DNA from: Jonesia quinghaiensis DSM 15701
Lineage (GTDB): Bacteria; Actinomycetota; Actinomycetes; Actinomycetales; Cellulomonadaceae
Reading direction: 5' to 3'
DNA length: 64,000 nucleotides
NCBI RefSeq assembly: GCF_000423205.1
Contig: NZ_AUHN01000004.1
Coordinates: forward strand, 124,001-188,000
Shown: in pieces, positions 1 to 8,425 of the stretch
Layout: every line of letters starts with the position of its first letter
Position numbering within the stretch: position 1 is the stretch's first letter
Made by a program: the position numbers and the translations under genes
The notes under the pieces: model-generated
What the model was told of the DNA's origin: nothing
Database searches by the model: none
What the model saw: only the letters and a program-made list of their open reading frames with translations

Positions 1-1
1 C

Positions 2-253
2 ATCCCTTACCCGGAGATCATTCGAGTGTCAGATGAACAGTGGGATGGGGCAATGATGTTTGCCGCTGGCCCTCGAAAACTTCGAGTTGTCACACTGGAT
101 AGAAAATCTCAAACGCAAGAACCCATAACACTCACACAGGCGTTCATGCCACGTCCGATGGTGGAGAGGCTGGTTGCCGAGATCGGTGAACGTAAAGGAC
201 AAACCCTCCAGCCCCTTCAAGGTGTTAAGCGAGGGTTCTGGATTCTGTGGTGA
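2..253 (+). CDS. C-terminal part of an unidentified protein, cut by the window edge
   Basis: The reading frame is open from the left edge and ends at TGA 251-253, so only the last 83 or so residues are visible. A GTG at 26 could serve as a start, but the frame continues upstream without a stop and no ribosome site precedes it, so a 5' truncation by the window is more likely. The visible part contains an acidic-amphipathic stretch (MPRPMVERLVAEIGERKG) and ends in the hydrophobic sequence GFWILW. I recognise no family. It converges on the minus-strand gene at 289-882. Confidence 0.45.
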   Translation: MPYPEIIRVSDEQWDGAMMFAAGPRKLRVVTLDRKSQTQEPITLTQAFMPRPMVERLVAEIGERKGQTLQPLQGVKRGFWILW

Positions 254-288
254 ACCCGGGTGGCACACGAGATCAGCATCTCAAAGTC

Positions 289-882
289 TCATAACTCTTG
301 GTCAACTGGGTACCGTAGCCGATAAAACCAGATCCTCACCCAACTTCTCACAGTGGCTATACGTCCACGAATGGATCGCCGCTCTATAGCCAAAAGTTCA
401 AGTTCAGTTTCTCTCGGGAGTCCACACATCCTGATTGAATCTAGGATGTAATCGTCATCTGCTCCGCAGGCTATTCGCTCCCTTATCTCTTTTCTTGCGC
501 GTTCAATCCATATAGGCATGGGATATCTTTTGAATCCAACAGCATCAATAAAATTGATAACTACTCTGTTATGCACCCTCGCTTGTTCTCGAAGCCATTC
601 GAGTGTGGGATCACAAAATTTATGATGACGAAACGACCAAATGTCTAAATAGAATTCGTAGATCACTTCCCTTCTTCCGTCATCATCAGGAGCAGATGCC
701 CACATTGCTTTGATCAGCGAATCGGCGGAATCAACTTCCCACTTGCGCTCTTGTGTGACGCACACATACGCAGTTGACTCGTCATCGTCAAACTCCCACC
801 GATCCCACCACACACGACCCAACTCGTGGTCGCTCATCGCAGAGAACTTTTTCTCTGCCTCGTCATAGCGTTCATCGTCCAT
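289..882 (-). CDS. Unnamed acidic protein, family shared with three other genes here (candidate immunity protein)
   Basis: A 197-residue soluble protein without signal peptide or membrane segment. It shares a clear pattern with the proteins at 6293-6871, 7206-7784 and, more remotely, 18141-18689: an N-terminal 'MSDHELGRVWW'-like motif, then SLIKAMW followed by an acidic DDD turn, a central WSFRHHKFCDP segment (WHLIHHEHTDP in the paralogues), EWL, and a C-terminal 'ILDSIRMCGL...LLAIERR' helix. This member has about 20 extra basic and aromatic residues at the end. I cannot name the family. Its repeated presence around an RHS toxin suggests immunity or a related defensive role, which is inference. 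ATG start at 882. Confidence 0.8.
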   Translation of the reverse strand: MDDERYDEAEKKFSAMSDHELGRVWWDRWEFDDDESTAYVCVTQERKWEVDSADSLIKAMWASAPDDDGRREVIYEFYLDIWSFRHHKFCDPTLEWLREQARVHNRVVINFIDAVGFKRYPMPIWIERARKEIRERIACGADDDYILDSIRMCGLPRETELELLAIERRSIRGRIATVRSWVRIWFYRLRYPVDQEL

Positions 883-1067
883 TGTTCATCCCTCATAAAT
901 CGAGGCTTTTCACCTTCGCTGTCATTTAAAGGGAACAATAGCAGCGAAAGGTTCCTGTCCGAGACTCTTTTTATGCATCAACAGCACTGATCGATCAACT
1001 GAGGAGTAAGTTAAAGCGGCATGAACCAGCCCTCGCTGACGAATACGAGACACAAAGCCAGCTGAGG

Positions 1068-1829
1068 CTATTTGTCTGCGAGATTTAGGATCTCTCCGCA
1101 GGAACGCACCGTGAAGAGCTCATGCATGCGGGTGAACCAGTCGAAGCGCGTTTCACCATGCAGGATCCTCACAAACTGCTGCGCCTCAACCACAGTACGA
1201 GAGTTGAGGTTTTTATCTTTCGACCAGGGCAAAAGGAAATCGTAAAAAACGTAAGGGTGTTTACTCCGCTTTCGCGTCCACCTTTGGGGAGCGCCGAGAG
1301 GTGCCCAGTCCCACCCCCAACTACTATGTGTTGTATCTACAATCGCGCATGCAATGAACCTGCGACCGTCAAGCGTCACCCTCTTGGAACTCACCAACTC
1401 GAACTGCGGCCGATAGTAACCAATAATGTCGGAAATATCTTCATCAAATGTTTCAAACCTTGGAAGAGCAGCATGTAACTGCTCCTCACTCAACAGCCAC
1501 TGCCCACTGTCCGCTTCGAGGAAATCGATGAGGTTCTTTTCATCGAGCGGCGGAGAACACATAATGTAATCCGCTGCTACACGCATCCACCATTCATCCA
1601 AGTCATCATCAACTTCCGGGACTTTCCAGCCGACGATTTCCCCACCAATCATTGATATATATCTAGGCACCCACTTACGTGATAAACCATTGAAGGTATA
1701 CCATCCTCCAGAAATACTTGGATCGAACCTAACGAGCAAATCCATGCCATGGCAGGGTGCAGCAAACAGAAAATTACGTTGCCCCAGTTTCAATAAATCA
1801 AGAACTACTGCGTCATCAGGCTTTGTCAT
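1068..1829 (-). CDS. Unidentified soluble protein of the toxin island
   Basis: A 253-residue protein beginning MTKPDDAVVLDLLKLG. The frame stays open up to 1910, but ATG 1827-1829 is preferred because AGGAAAGAGGG lies a few bases upstream of it and because this start avoids overlap with the preceding gene, which stops at 1844. It is rich in Trp and acidic residues (WWMRVAADYI; WGWDWAPLG) with no signal peptide or membrane helix. No domain is recognised. It is closely spaced after the leucine-rich-repeat gene, so the two are probably co-transcribed. The AT-rich composition and neighbours mark it as part of the accessory island. Confidence 0.75.
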   Translation of the reverse strand: MTKPDDAVVLDLLKLGQRNFLFAAPCHGMDLLVRFDPSISGGWYTFNGLSRKWVPRYISMIGGEIVGWKVPEVDDDLDEWWMRVAADYIMCSPPLDEKNLIDFLEADSGQWLLSEEQLHAALPRFETFDEDISDIIGYYRPQFELVSSKRVTLDGRRFIACAIVDTTHSSWGWDWAPLGAPQRWTRKRSKHPYVFYDFLLPWSKDKNLNSRTVVEAQQFVRILHGETRFDWFTRMHELFTVRSCGEILNLADK

Positions 1830-1843
1830 CGCAACCCTCTTTC

Positions 1844-2605
1844 CTAATGTAGACCAGTTCGAATAAGCGATATCAGCGACCGGGACTCGGGGTGGAATGG
1901 GCGCGTCCAAGGCGCCATTCCATCAGCGTGCACATGTATACCGCTGTCCCGCAGCATATGAAGCGCCCGCACATTATCTACTTTCTTCACGTCAGAGAAC
2001 GCTACTTTCCGCAAGTGGGGCAGGGATACCAATGCCTCCACATTGAGCACTTCAGAAAACCAACTGAGATCAATGGAGGTTAGGGAAACCAACGAACGAA
2101 GCCCAGCCAGATCGATCCCCCCTCGACCAGTCAAACTCAGTTTCTCCAGGTTTTTCTGTGTGGCAAGAGCACTAAGATCCCTATCCTTTGAGATGGGCTC
2201 CAAAGCAAGTTCTGTCAATTGCCCTGCACGTGGAAGCCACGACACCCCGCCACCCGCAACATACAGGGATTTAATCGTCTGAGAATCAATGACCGATCTG
2301 TAAGACCGAGATGCCGAAATAGCCAAAGACTCTAGGTTCATTTTCGTGAAATCTATAGGAATCGTTGAGTTTATCCACAAACCCAATTCTCGCAACTCTG
2401 AAAAATCTTCAAGGAAAGAATAGTCCCCTGATGGAGCACCAACAGTGATCTCCAGACTCTTCAACGTTTTCCGGAGCGGTGACAAAAACCTTTCTGGCAC
2501 AACCCCCTGGGGTAGAACTCCCACAGATATAATCTTGCCACAACGAGCGGCCCACGATATTCGCCACGCGTGTGGAAGAGTACCATCAATTAAAAACACT
2601 CTCAC
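1844..2605 (-). CDS. Leucine-rich-repeat protein
   Basis: A 253-residue protein with degenerate leucine-rich repeats from about residue 45 to 215: recurring LxxLxLxx blocks such as LKSLEITVG, LRELGLWI, LESLAISAS, LTELALEP, LEKLSLTG, LTSIDLSW and LRKVAFSD. There is no signal peptide, so it probably acts in the cytoplasm as a protein-binding scaffold. LRR proteins of this size are known among the immunity and regulatory genes that accompany polymorphic toxins; here the role is inferred only from position. It lies 27 bp downstream of an immunity-gene paralogue (2633-3028) and 14 bp upstream of the 1068-1829 gene. Confidence 0.8.
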   Translation of the reverse strand: MRVFLIDGTLPHAWRISWAARCGKIISVGVLPQGVVPERFLSPLRKTLKSLEITVGAPSGDYSFLEDFSELRELGLWINSTIPIDFTKMNLESLAISASRSYRSVIDSQTIKSLYVAGGGVSWLPRAGQLTELALEPISKDRDLSALATQKNLEKLSLTGRGGIDLAGLRSLVSLTSIDLSWFSEVLNVEALVSLPHLRKVAFSDVKKVDNVRALHMLRDSGIHVHADGMAPWTRPFHPESRSLISLIRTGLH

Positions 2606-2632
2606 GTCATCACTCTCAACAGTACAAGTTCT

Positions 2633-3028
2633 TCAATCTTCTGTGAAATGATAGAAATCTCCAGAATCATAGTCTCTAAAAATATACTCAAGCTTCTTCC
2701 GATGTCGAGTTCTGTGTTGAACAACGTCGATGTCTCCAGCGTAGTACCGTGCGATTACCGTCAACATATCTGAAACCAGTTCTTCAAAATCATCATCAGG
2801 ATACTGCGCGAACTGAAGATTCGCACAGTTATTATGGTAATAAATGAAGAGCAACTCACCTCTGCTGATGAATTCAAAGTCCTGTCGCCCAAAGGCACTC
2901 AACTTCCAGTGAAGGATGTACTTCTCTCTGATCTCAAGTTCATATTCAGCGTCGGGTAGGATTCTTTTCAACTGCGAGTCAAAAACAGCTTGAGCGAACA
3001 CTAGCCACTCTTCGTTTGACATGACCAT
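2633..3028 (-). CDS. Orphan paralogue of the RHS immunity protein
   Basis: A 131-residue soluble protein clearly homologous to the gene immediately downstream of the RHS toxin (10584-10994). Both share FAQYPD-x-DFEE-xx-SDMLT-x-IARYYAG, then DVVQ-x-RTR-xx-KK and YIF near the C-terminus, and an N-terminal EEW/DEW-xx-FA motif. The start ATG at 3028 has GGAGG seven bases upstream. No toxin lies next to it, so it reads as an orphan immunity gene, a type often kept to neutralise toxins of related strains. The family name is unknown to me; the immunity role rests on its paralogue's position. Confidence 0.8.
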   Translation of the reverse strand: MVMSNEEWLVFAQAVFDSQLKRILPDAEYELEIREKYILHWKLSAFGRQDFEFISRGELLFIYYHNNCANLQFAQYPDDDFEELVSDMLTVIARYYAGDIDVVQHRTRHRKKLEYIFRDYDSGDFYHFTED

Positions 3029-3081
3029 TGGTGCACCTCCACCCGGCTATTTGCCCCTTCAAGAAACGACGAGTTCCCCGT

Positions 3082-3645
3082 TCAGTCACGCACAACCGCG
3101 GCAGTCCTAGCATGACTCGCCAACAACTTTGGAGGGACGGTAAGCACTAGTTTCCAACGGCACAACAGCAGCGCGGCAACTTGCGTGACTTGTAGTGCAT
3201 AAACCAGGTACGTCTTATCCTCGCCTATGAGGAGCGCAGTCACGACACCTGAGACGAGCAAGTTCATAATCAGAAACACCCGGACCGCTCTTGAGAGAAG
3301 CTTCCAGTCCGAGAGTCGCTTTCCTGTTTCGGCGATCCGCATTCTTAGGTCATCCCGTGACCGTAAGTCATCAATGCGGAAACGTACGGACCACACAGCA
3401 ACGGCGACGACTACAGCCATCCCGCAACTGACATACTGCCCAGCGTCAGCGGAAATAAAAACAGATGCAACAAGACAAATATAGGTAAGCCCGAGGACCC
3501 AACCACCAAACGTTCGAACAGACCCCCAAGCCTCAATCATGATATCGATAATCACTGAAGCAACTTCCCTATCTACCTTGGCCTGAATACTGCTGTACGC
3601 TTCGAGCGCATCGGGAGTTGCCTTCCGAGTAAAAGGGGAAATCAA
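3082..3645 (-). CDS. Four-helix membrane protein of unknown function
   Basis: A 187-residue protein with two hydrophobic pairs: about residues 46-88 (GWVLGLTYICLVASVFI, then VSCGMAVVVAVAVW) and about residues 122-165 (VFLIMNLLVSGVVTALLI, then YALQVTQVAALLLC). The two pairs are joined by a charged loop rich in Arg and Asp. The first codon of the frame is TTG at 3645 with only a weak upstream site, so the exact start is uncertain. The gene sits in a run of minus-strand membrane-protein genes. No family is recognised. Confidence 0.7.
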   Translation of the reverse strand: MISPFTRKATPDALEAYSSIQAKVDREVASVIIDIMIEAWGSVRTFGGWVLGLTYICLVASVFISADAGQYVSCGMAVVVAVAVWSVRFRIDDLRSRDDLRMRIAETGKRLSDWKLLSRAVRVFLIMNLLVSGVVTALLIGEDKTYLVYALQVTQVAALLLCRWKLVLTVPPKLLASHARTAAVVRD

Positions 3646-3675
3646 CCCAACGCTACGGTGAGTTTAACAACCCGT

Positions 3676-4728
3676 TCACGCATCATAAGAAGGTAATTCT
3701 TTTGGAAGCGTATTCTGGCGAGCTCCGTTAGCGCACAGCTGGTCTAGCTGAACATAGGTACGCGCGGAATCACGCCGCGAATATGCAAAGAGCGCTAGAT
3801 CTTTTTGTTCACCATTGTTCAACACCAGCACAGGGTGGAAGCCGCCACGCTCACCGAGGAACCCAAAGGTTTCACGGTATCGAACCGCCACAGAGTCGAT
3901 CTCCGCGAGTTGCCACGTTTGCTTACGTAACCCATTGCAATAACTCACAGCCGTGTCTTGCACAGTGATTCCGAATCGGACGGCGAACCCGACAAGCACC
4001 ACCCCACACAGCACAAACACATAAACAGCCCACTCCACACCAGGACTGAACGCGTCAGGGAGCGTGAGGGCAAGCAGCCCAAGCCCGACAGCACCTGCGG
4101 CCATGTTGATACGTCCATGCTTTCTGCGCCACGGGCCAGTAGGCCAGGTACCTCGAACTGCTTGGAGGGCATTGTTAAAGAGTTCTTGCTCCTTCACTCG
4201 TAGCGGAGGAACGAAACTATCGAAGTACTCTGTTTCCACCTGGGCGCAAAGTGTCGGACTCTCAATTACTCGAAAGTGGAGTTCCTCAATCAGTGCCGCG
4301 AGTGAACTTTCCTTGATGAGGAAAACATCGTTTCGTTGGTGTTCGGGATTCAGGGAAAAAAGTTCCACTAACATCTGCCTTGTATCAGGCTTGTAGGTCC
4401 AGCGTGTTACCAGCGGTGTGCCGTGTCGTGTAGCAACACCAAACTGGGCGGCGGCAGCCAACCGGTTCTTCAGTTCCCGAGCTTTGATACGAGTGGAGTT
4501 GCTTGCCAACTCCTGCCAACGCTTGACGTGCCGCCGATACTTTGACACTTTTCTGCGCTCTTGAACAATGAGAAACACTGCAATAGCGCAAGCGAAGATG
4601 AGCACTGCGTAAAGCCCTGCGTCGGCCTTACCACGCATCAGGATGACAGTGAGCACCGCAAGCACCAGTATCGCCACTGGTCGGTCCCAGTGAGCGTGAG
4701 GGCCAGGGCCTAGTTTGATTTTCGCCAT
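3676..4728 (-). CDS. Membrane protein with C-terminal PH-like domain
   Basis: A 350-residue protein. A helix pair at about residues 17-56 is followed by a cytoplasmic helical region to about 205, a second helix pair at about 210-253, then a C-terminal segment with a bacterial PH-like pattern: VQDTAVSYCNGLRKQTWQLAEIDSVAV, a gap, and a strand ending in NNGEQKDLALF. The same 'short strand, RTW/QTW, I-x-x-I, NG' layout recurs at 4763-5362, 5391-6068 and 8902-9477. The PH assignment is by pattern only. Start ATG at 4728. Probably co-transcribed with its neighbours; role unknown. Confidence 0.75.
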   Translation of the reverse strand: MAKIKLGPGPHAHWDRPVAILVLAVLTVILMRGKADAGLYAVLIFACAIAVFLIVQERRKVSKYRRHVKRWQELASNSTRIKARELKNRLAAAAQFGVATRHGTPLVTRWTYKPDTRQMLVELFSLNPEHQRNDVFLIKESSLAALIEELHFRVIESPTLCAQVETEYFDSFVPPLRVKEQELFNNALQAVRGTWPTGPWRRKHGRINMAAGAVGLGLLALTLPDAFSPGVEWAVYVFVLCGVVLVGFAVRFGITVQDTAVSYCNGLRKQTWQLAEIDSVAVRYRETFGFLGERGGFHPVLVLNNGEQKDLALFAYSRRDSARTYVQLDQLCANGARQNTLPKELPSYDA

Positions 4729-4762
4729 GCAGACCCACCCTCACATCTGGTGCAATAAAGGT

Positions 4763-5362
4763 TCATTGTGGTTCGTCGCCTTGGCCTGGTTGCGGAGTTT
4801 GCTTTGTTCGGGGTGAATCCCGTTGACGGAAATCGCTTGCAAACATTTTCCAGATGGTCCAATTACTGACCCCTGGCCTATCTAGATCAGTGGGGGTGGA
4901 CCATGCAGGGTTCATGATTCGGTTCATGTGGACAAGTTTTTTGTCCACCGACCACATCAACCCAGCACATGCCCTGAACGATATTTTCTCGCCGTTCTTC
5001 AAGTGAGCACCCGGCACAGTGAACAACTCACTGAGCACACCAACCACGATGTCAGCCCAGTCATCATCGCTGTCAACTATTTGGAAGAAATCGACCTGCT
5101 CAGCGGTGAACCTCTTTTTACAAAAATACGTGCGATAAACAAATACCCCATTTTTGTACCGTAGGCCCACAACAAACGATCTGACGAAGAAGTAAACCGC
5201 GGGAACAGCGATTAGCCAAAAATAAAAGTCTTGCAGGGCGTGGTCTAGATCGCCCTCAACTAGGTTACTGATCAAGATCGCGACGATGACACCCGTGACT
5301 AGGCGTAACGGGATTCGGCTAAGAAACGGTCGCCTAAAGGCGTTGAGAGTGGAGGTGTTCAT
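4763..5362 (-). CDS. Two-helix membrane protein with PH-like domain
   Basis: A 199-residue protein. Hydrophobic segments at about residues 19-36 and 45-68 are followed by YKNGVFVYRTYFCKKRFTAE and a strand pair with HLKNGEKISFRACAG, the same layout as the PH-like tails of the flanking genes. The last 25 residues are Pro/Gln/Arg-rich and probably disordered. It lies 28 bp downstream of the 5391-6068 gene and 34 bp upstream of the 3676-4728 gene, consistent with one transcript. No named family; the PH-like call is tentative. Confidence 0.7.
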   Translation of the reverse strand: MNTSTLNAFRRPFLSRIPLRLVTGVIVAILISNLVEGDLDHALQDFYFWLIAVPAVYFFVRSFVVGLRYKNGVFVYRTYFCKKRFTAEQVDFFQIVDSDDDWADIVVGVLSELFTVPGAHLKNGEKISFRACAGLMWSVDKKLVHMNRIMNPAWSTPTDLDRPGVSNWTIWKMFASDFRQRDSPRTKQTPQPGQGDEPQ

Positions 5363-5390
5363 CAGCGGGGGCCTGTTTCTGAGTAAGGAG

Positions 5391-6068
5391 TCACGGTTTA
5401 CGGCAGCCGTGTTCTGGTTCCTGGGCTAGCCCCGCCCACTCGGACAGTTGGACCACTCTTTCCCACGCCAAACGGTTGTGACCTCCCAAAGCAACCAACA
5501 CGATGCTGCGGCCATTCTGGAAGATGATCTCTGGGGCAGCAGAGTACTGAGGGCCCAGCCATCCGTCCTCGCTGGCGCCCTTCGCATCGGACTGGCAAAT
5601 GAGGTGGATTGATGACATGGGAATATTCCAAGTACGACCCAAGCCGTAGTACTTGAGAACCCCGTTGTCAGTGACAACTTTCGTTTGAAAACTCCGGACC
5701 AAGAACCACAGCAGCGGAGCAACTGACAGTCCACAACCCACTGCACGGCGCAGATCAATGGGGGACGGAAAAGCATACAGAGCCACAATAAGTGCAATAA
5801 CAATGACGTTAACTAGGCGCACAGTCCAGATCCACGAGTGTTGCGGACGGATCACGACTTTGCCGCCTGTGGTAGGCCCTCTTTGTTGCGCCTTGCACAA
5901 TCTAACCCAGGATTTAAGGACTCTGTTCTTCAACTTGTGCCAGATGATGAGGCCAAGTACCCCTGTGAAGAGAAGCAATACGTAGACAATGACGTAGACG
6001 AACTTATCTTCTAAATACTCAAGAATGATGTAGCCGTACACGGCGAAGAGGTAAACGAGTAATTCCAT
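5391..6068 (-). CDS. Membrane protein with PH-like domain
   Basis: A 225-residue protein. Hydrophobic helices occupy about residues 3-20, 26-43, 84-100 and 110-125. The C-terminal part begins VTDNGVLKYYGLGRTWNIP, then SSIHLIC, and ends with IIFQNGRSIVLVAL, matching the PH-like pattern of its two downstream neighbours and of 8902-9477. It is the first gene of a closely spaced set of three such proteins. The upstream 220 bp (6069-6292) carries no gene. Function unknown; a membrane sensor or anchor is possible but not shown. Confidence 0.7.
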   Translation of the reverse strand: MELLVYLFAVYGYIILEYLEDKFVYVIVYVLLLFTGVLGLIIWHKLKNRVLKSWVRLCKAQQRGPTTGGKVVIRPQHSWIWTVRLVNVIVIALIVALYAFPSPIDLRRAVGCGLSVAPLLWFLVRSFQTKVVTDNGVLKYYGLGRTWNIPMSSIHLICQSDAKGASEDGWLGPQYSAAPEIIFQNGRSIVLVALGGHNRLAWERVVQLSEWAGLAQEPEHGCRKP

Positions 6069-6292
6069 GCCTTAAGGGCACTCCTGTCTAAGTACACTGA
6101 CTCAACGCCGATGCGGCTGGAACCGATGGTATCGCACCTGGCAGGGGAACATATTGGCCTGCTTCGCCCCTGGCACGCCAATACTAGGCGTGGGCGCATT
6201 CTCTAAGTTGCTTCTGAAACACTCTTTGACTAGTTACCTTTGTTGAAGGGTTTCAGTGTGAGGGTGGGCTATCTCCTACAAGTTTTGAAGTG

Positions 6293-6871
6293 TCACGCAT
6301 TTCGTTGCCGCTCGCGGGCTAGCATTTCCATAATTACGTTTTCGGACAACCCATAGTAGCGACAGCTCTCAAGAATCGATTCGTCACTATCTATCCGCTT
6401 TACGCCATTTTCAATGTCCTCTTGTGCCATTTTTAGCCATTTTTCATCAGGGAAGCGTTCGAAGTGTATTTCTTGGACGCCGAGCTGAACGCGAGAACTC
6501 GATGCAGCAACCCTCTCTTGAAGCCAATCAAGTATTGGATCTGTGTGTTCATGGTGAATCAAATGCCAAACCCAGAAGTGGAACTGTTCCACTACATCGA
6601 TCTTTGCGTCATCGTCGAGCGCGTTGCACCACATTGCTTTAATCATTGATTCCATAGAACCAAAATCCCAAAGCCGGTCAATGATGACACTACTAATAGC
6701 CTTCGCCTCATACGTGTCCTCACGCCTACTTGCAAACCACAGAGCTGCAAGCTCTTGATCACTTAGCTTTGCATACTCTTCCTCAAGCGAGTTGAGACGG
6801 TCCCAATCGACAAAACGATCCGGCCACTTTCTACCCAACCACGCCTCAATCTTGTCCCACAATAAACCCAT
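6293..6871 (-). CDS. Candidate immunity-family protein, tandem copy 1
   Basis: A 192-residue acidic soluble protein, 161 of 192 residues identical (by eye) to the neighbour at 7206-7784. Shared marks include MGLLWDKIEAWLGRKWP at the N-terminus, AKLSDQE, ESMIKAMWCNALDDDAK and CRYYGLSE. The differences are very unevenly spread: 5 in residues 1-91 and 26 in residues 92-192. The same family includes 289-882 and, remotely, 18141-18689. No signal peptide or catalytic motif is visible. The DNA upstream of the start is also duplicated at the neighbour. Immunity function is inferred from the toxin context. Confidence 0.85.
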   Translation of the reverse strand: MGLLWDKIEAWLGRKWPDRFVDWDRLNSLEEEYAKLSDQELAALWFASRREDTYEAKAISSVIIDRLWDFGSMESMIKAMWCNALDDDAKIDVVEQFHFWVWHLIHHEHTDPILDWLQERVAASSSRVQLGVQEIHFERFPDEKWLKMAQEDIENGVKRIDSDESILESCRYYGLSENVIMEMLARERQRNA

Positions 6872-6971
6872 AAGTCCCTTTACCTCGTTTCCTACAGCGG
6901 CTTAAAGCGCTACACGCTTCGAACCCCTGCGCATATCCAGTGTGCTACAGCCCCCAAGAAACAAGCAGCCA

Positions 6972-7150
6972 TCACCAGCCTTTGATCCCTGTACCTCCCC
7001 GCACCGGAATCCACTCCCACACCAACGAAGCACCCACCCACATGCGTGCGCAGATTCTATACGTTTACCTATCCTCAGGCGGGTTTTTCACGATCTCGAA
7101 AACACCACGCTCCTGCTTCTTCTGTAATGCAGCACCCCACATGGACAAAC
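6972..7150 (-). pseudogene. Decayed third copy of the 73-residue membrane protein
   Basis: The minus strand matches the 3' two thirds of the genes at 8044-8265 and 9560-9781: GVFEIVKNPPEDR, then a stop, then TYRI, MWVGASLVWEWIPVRGG and GIKGW before TGA at 6972-6974. The stop (TAA, 7065-7067) replaces the CAA glutamine codon of the intact copies while the frame is kept on both sides. The 5' third is too diverged to align well. It is therefore a relic of a third copy, lying downstream of the 7206-7784 gene. Confidence 0.75.
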
Positions 7151-7205
7151 ACATGCTGTTCTATCAAGCACGAGCGTACGAGTGATTTTTCATTCCTACA
7201 GAATG

Positions 7206-7784
7206 CTATTCATTCCGTCGTCGCTCGGTGGCTATCATTTCCATAATTACTTTTTCGGACAACCCATAGTAGCGACAGTCCTCAAGAATCGTCTCGTCAC
7301 TGCTACCTCGCTTTATACCAGTCTCAATGTCGTCTTGTGCCGTTTTTAGCCATTCTTCATCAGAGAAGCGTTCGATGTGCATTTCTTGGACACCAAGCTG
7401 GACGCGAGAACTCGATGCAGCAACCTTCTCTTGAAGCCATTCGAGCATCGGCTCGGCGTGTTCATGGTGGATCATATGCCAAACACAGAAATGGAAGCAT
7501 TCCACTACATAGATCTTCGCGTCATCGTCGAGCGCGTTACACCACATTGCTTTAATCATGGATTCCATGGAACCAAAATCCCAAAGCCGTTCAATGATGA
7601 CACTAGTAATAGCCTTTGCTTCATACGTGTCCTCACGCCTACTTGCAAACCACAGAGCCGCAAACTCTTGATCACTTAGCTTTGCATACTCTTTCTCAAG
7701 CGAGTTGAGGCGGTCCCAATCGACAAAACGATTCGGCCACTTTCTACCCAACCACGCCTCAATCTTGTCCCACAACAAACCCAT
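7206..7784 (-). CDS. Candidate immunity-family protein, tandem copy 2
   Basis: A 192-residue paralogue of 6293-6871 of exactly the same length and start. Relative to copy 1 it carries changes such as D92Y, Q96C, W100C, P141S, I160G and D161S, nearly all in the C-terminal half, while the N-terminal 91 residues are almost invariant. The upstream 100 bp, from the ATG through 'gtgctacagccc', matches the region upstream of copy 1, so gene and flank were duplicated together. The cysteines at 96 and 100 are unique to this copy. No family name is known to me; a role in toxin immunity is inferred. Confidence 0.85.
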   Translation of the reverse strand: MGLLWDKIEAWLGRKWPNRFVDWDRLNSLEKEYAKLSDQEFAALWFASRREDTYEAKAITSVIIERLWDFGSMESMIKAMWCNALDDDAKIYVVECFHFCVWHMIHHEHAEPMLEWLQEKVAASSSRVQLGVQEMHIERFSDEEWLKTAQDDIETGIKRGSSDETILEDCRYYGLSEKVIMEMIATERRRNE

Positions 7785-7876
7785 AAGTCCCTCTACCTCG
7801 TACCCTACAGCGAGTTAAAGCGCTACACGCTTCGTACCCCTGCGCATATCCAGTGTGCTACAGCCCTCAAGAAACA

Positions 7877-8044
7877 AGCAGCCATGCGCTGGTCGGCTTC
7901 CCAACACCCTTGCTTCAATTGGGGATGAGGTTACCGGCAGCAATGAGCAGTGACTACTTATTTTCGATGCCTTCTAGGTTGGTCGTCTAATAGCTGGCGT
8001 AGACACCTGAACTCAGTAGTTTGATGCAGTGGAAGAGCAGCCAT
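7877..8044. repeat. 150-bp segment bounded by 9-bp direct repeats, interrupting a duplicated tract
   Basis: AGCAGCCAT occurs at 7877-7885 and again at 8036-8044. In the corresponding place near 6966-6974 of the other copy of this tract there is a single AGCAGCCAT with no intervening DNA. The 150 bp between the repeats holds no ORF and no obvious terminal inverted repeats. Either an element inserted here with a 9-bp target duplication, or the other copy lost the segment by recombination between the repeats. Confidence 0.6.
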
Positions 8045-8265
8045 CACCAGCCTTTGATTCCCGTACCTCCTCGCACCGGAATCCACTCCCACACCAGCGA
8101 AGCGCCCACCCACATGAGTGCGCCAAGTCTATACGTTTGCCTATCCTCAGGCGGGTTTTTCACGATCTCAAAAACACCACGTTCATATTTCTTATGAAAT
8201 ATCATATCCCAAATAATCAACCCGGTAAAAACCGAAAGACTCGCAATTAGGAACCCTTTGTGCAC
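8044..8265 (-). CDS. 73-residue membrane protein, copy A1
   Basis: A small protein with an N-terminal hydrophobic helix (FLIASLSVFTGLIIWDMIF), a charged middle (HKKYERGVFEIVKNPPEDRQTYRLG) and a second short hydrophobic stretch (ALMWVGASLVWEWIPV). The GTG start at 8265 is chosen because it aligns with the ATG of the second copy (9781), giving both exactly 73 residues, and GGAG lies eight bases upstream. The gene is AT-rich and lies downstream of the 65-residue membrane protein at 8426-8623, forming a two-gene module that is duplicated at 9560-10144. Function unknown. Confidence 0.65.
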   Translation of the reverse strand: MHKGFLIASLSVFTGLIIWDMIFHKKYERGVFEIVKNPPEDRQTYRLGALMWVGASLVWEWIPVRGGTGIKGW

Positions 8266-8425
8266 AGCCAACACTCCATCCCAGGATTCACCTTAATTGT
8301 TTGTCGTTCTGTCGCTTTGAATATTTGGCAACAAAAACAGAACTTTTCGGTAGACAACGGAGTGACAGTTTAAGTGAAGTCACACCTTCGGAAGCAGATT
8401 AGGTAGCGTTCATCGCATGAATGGT

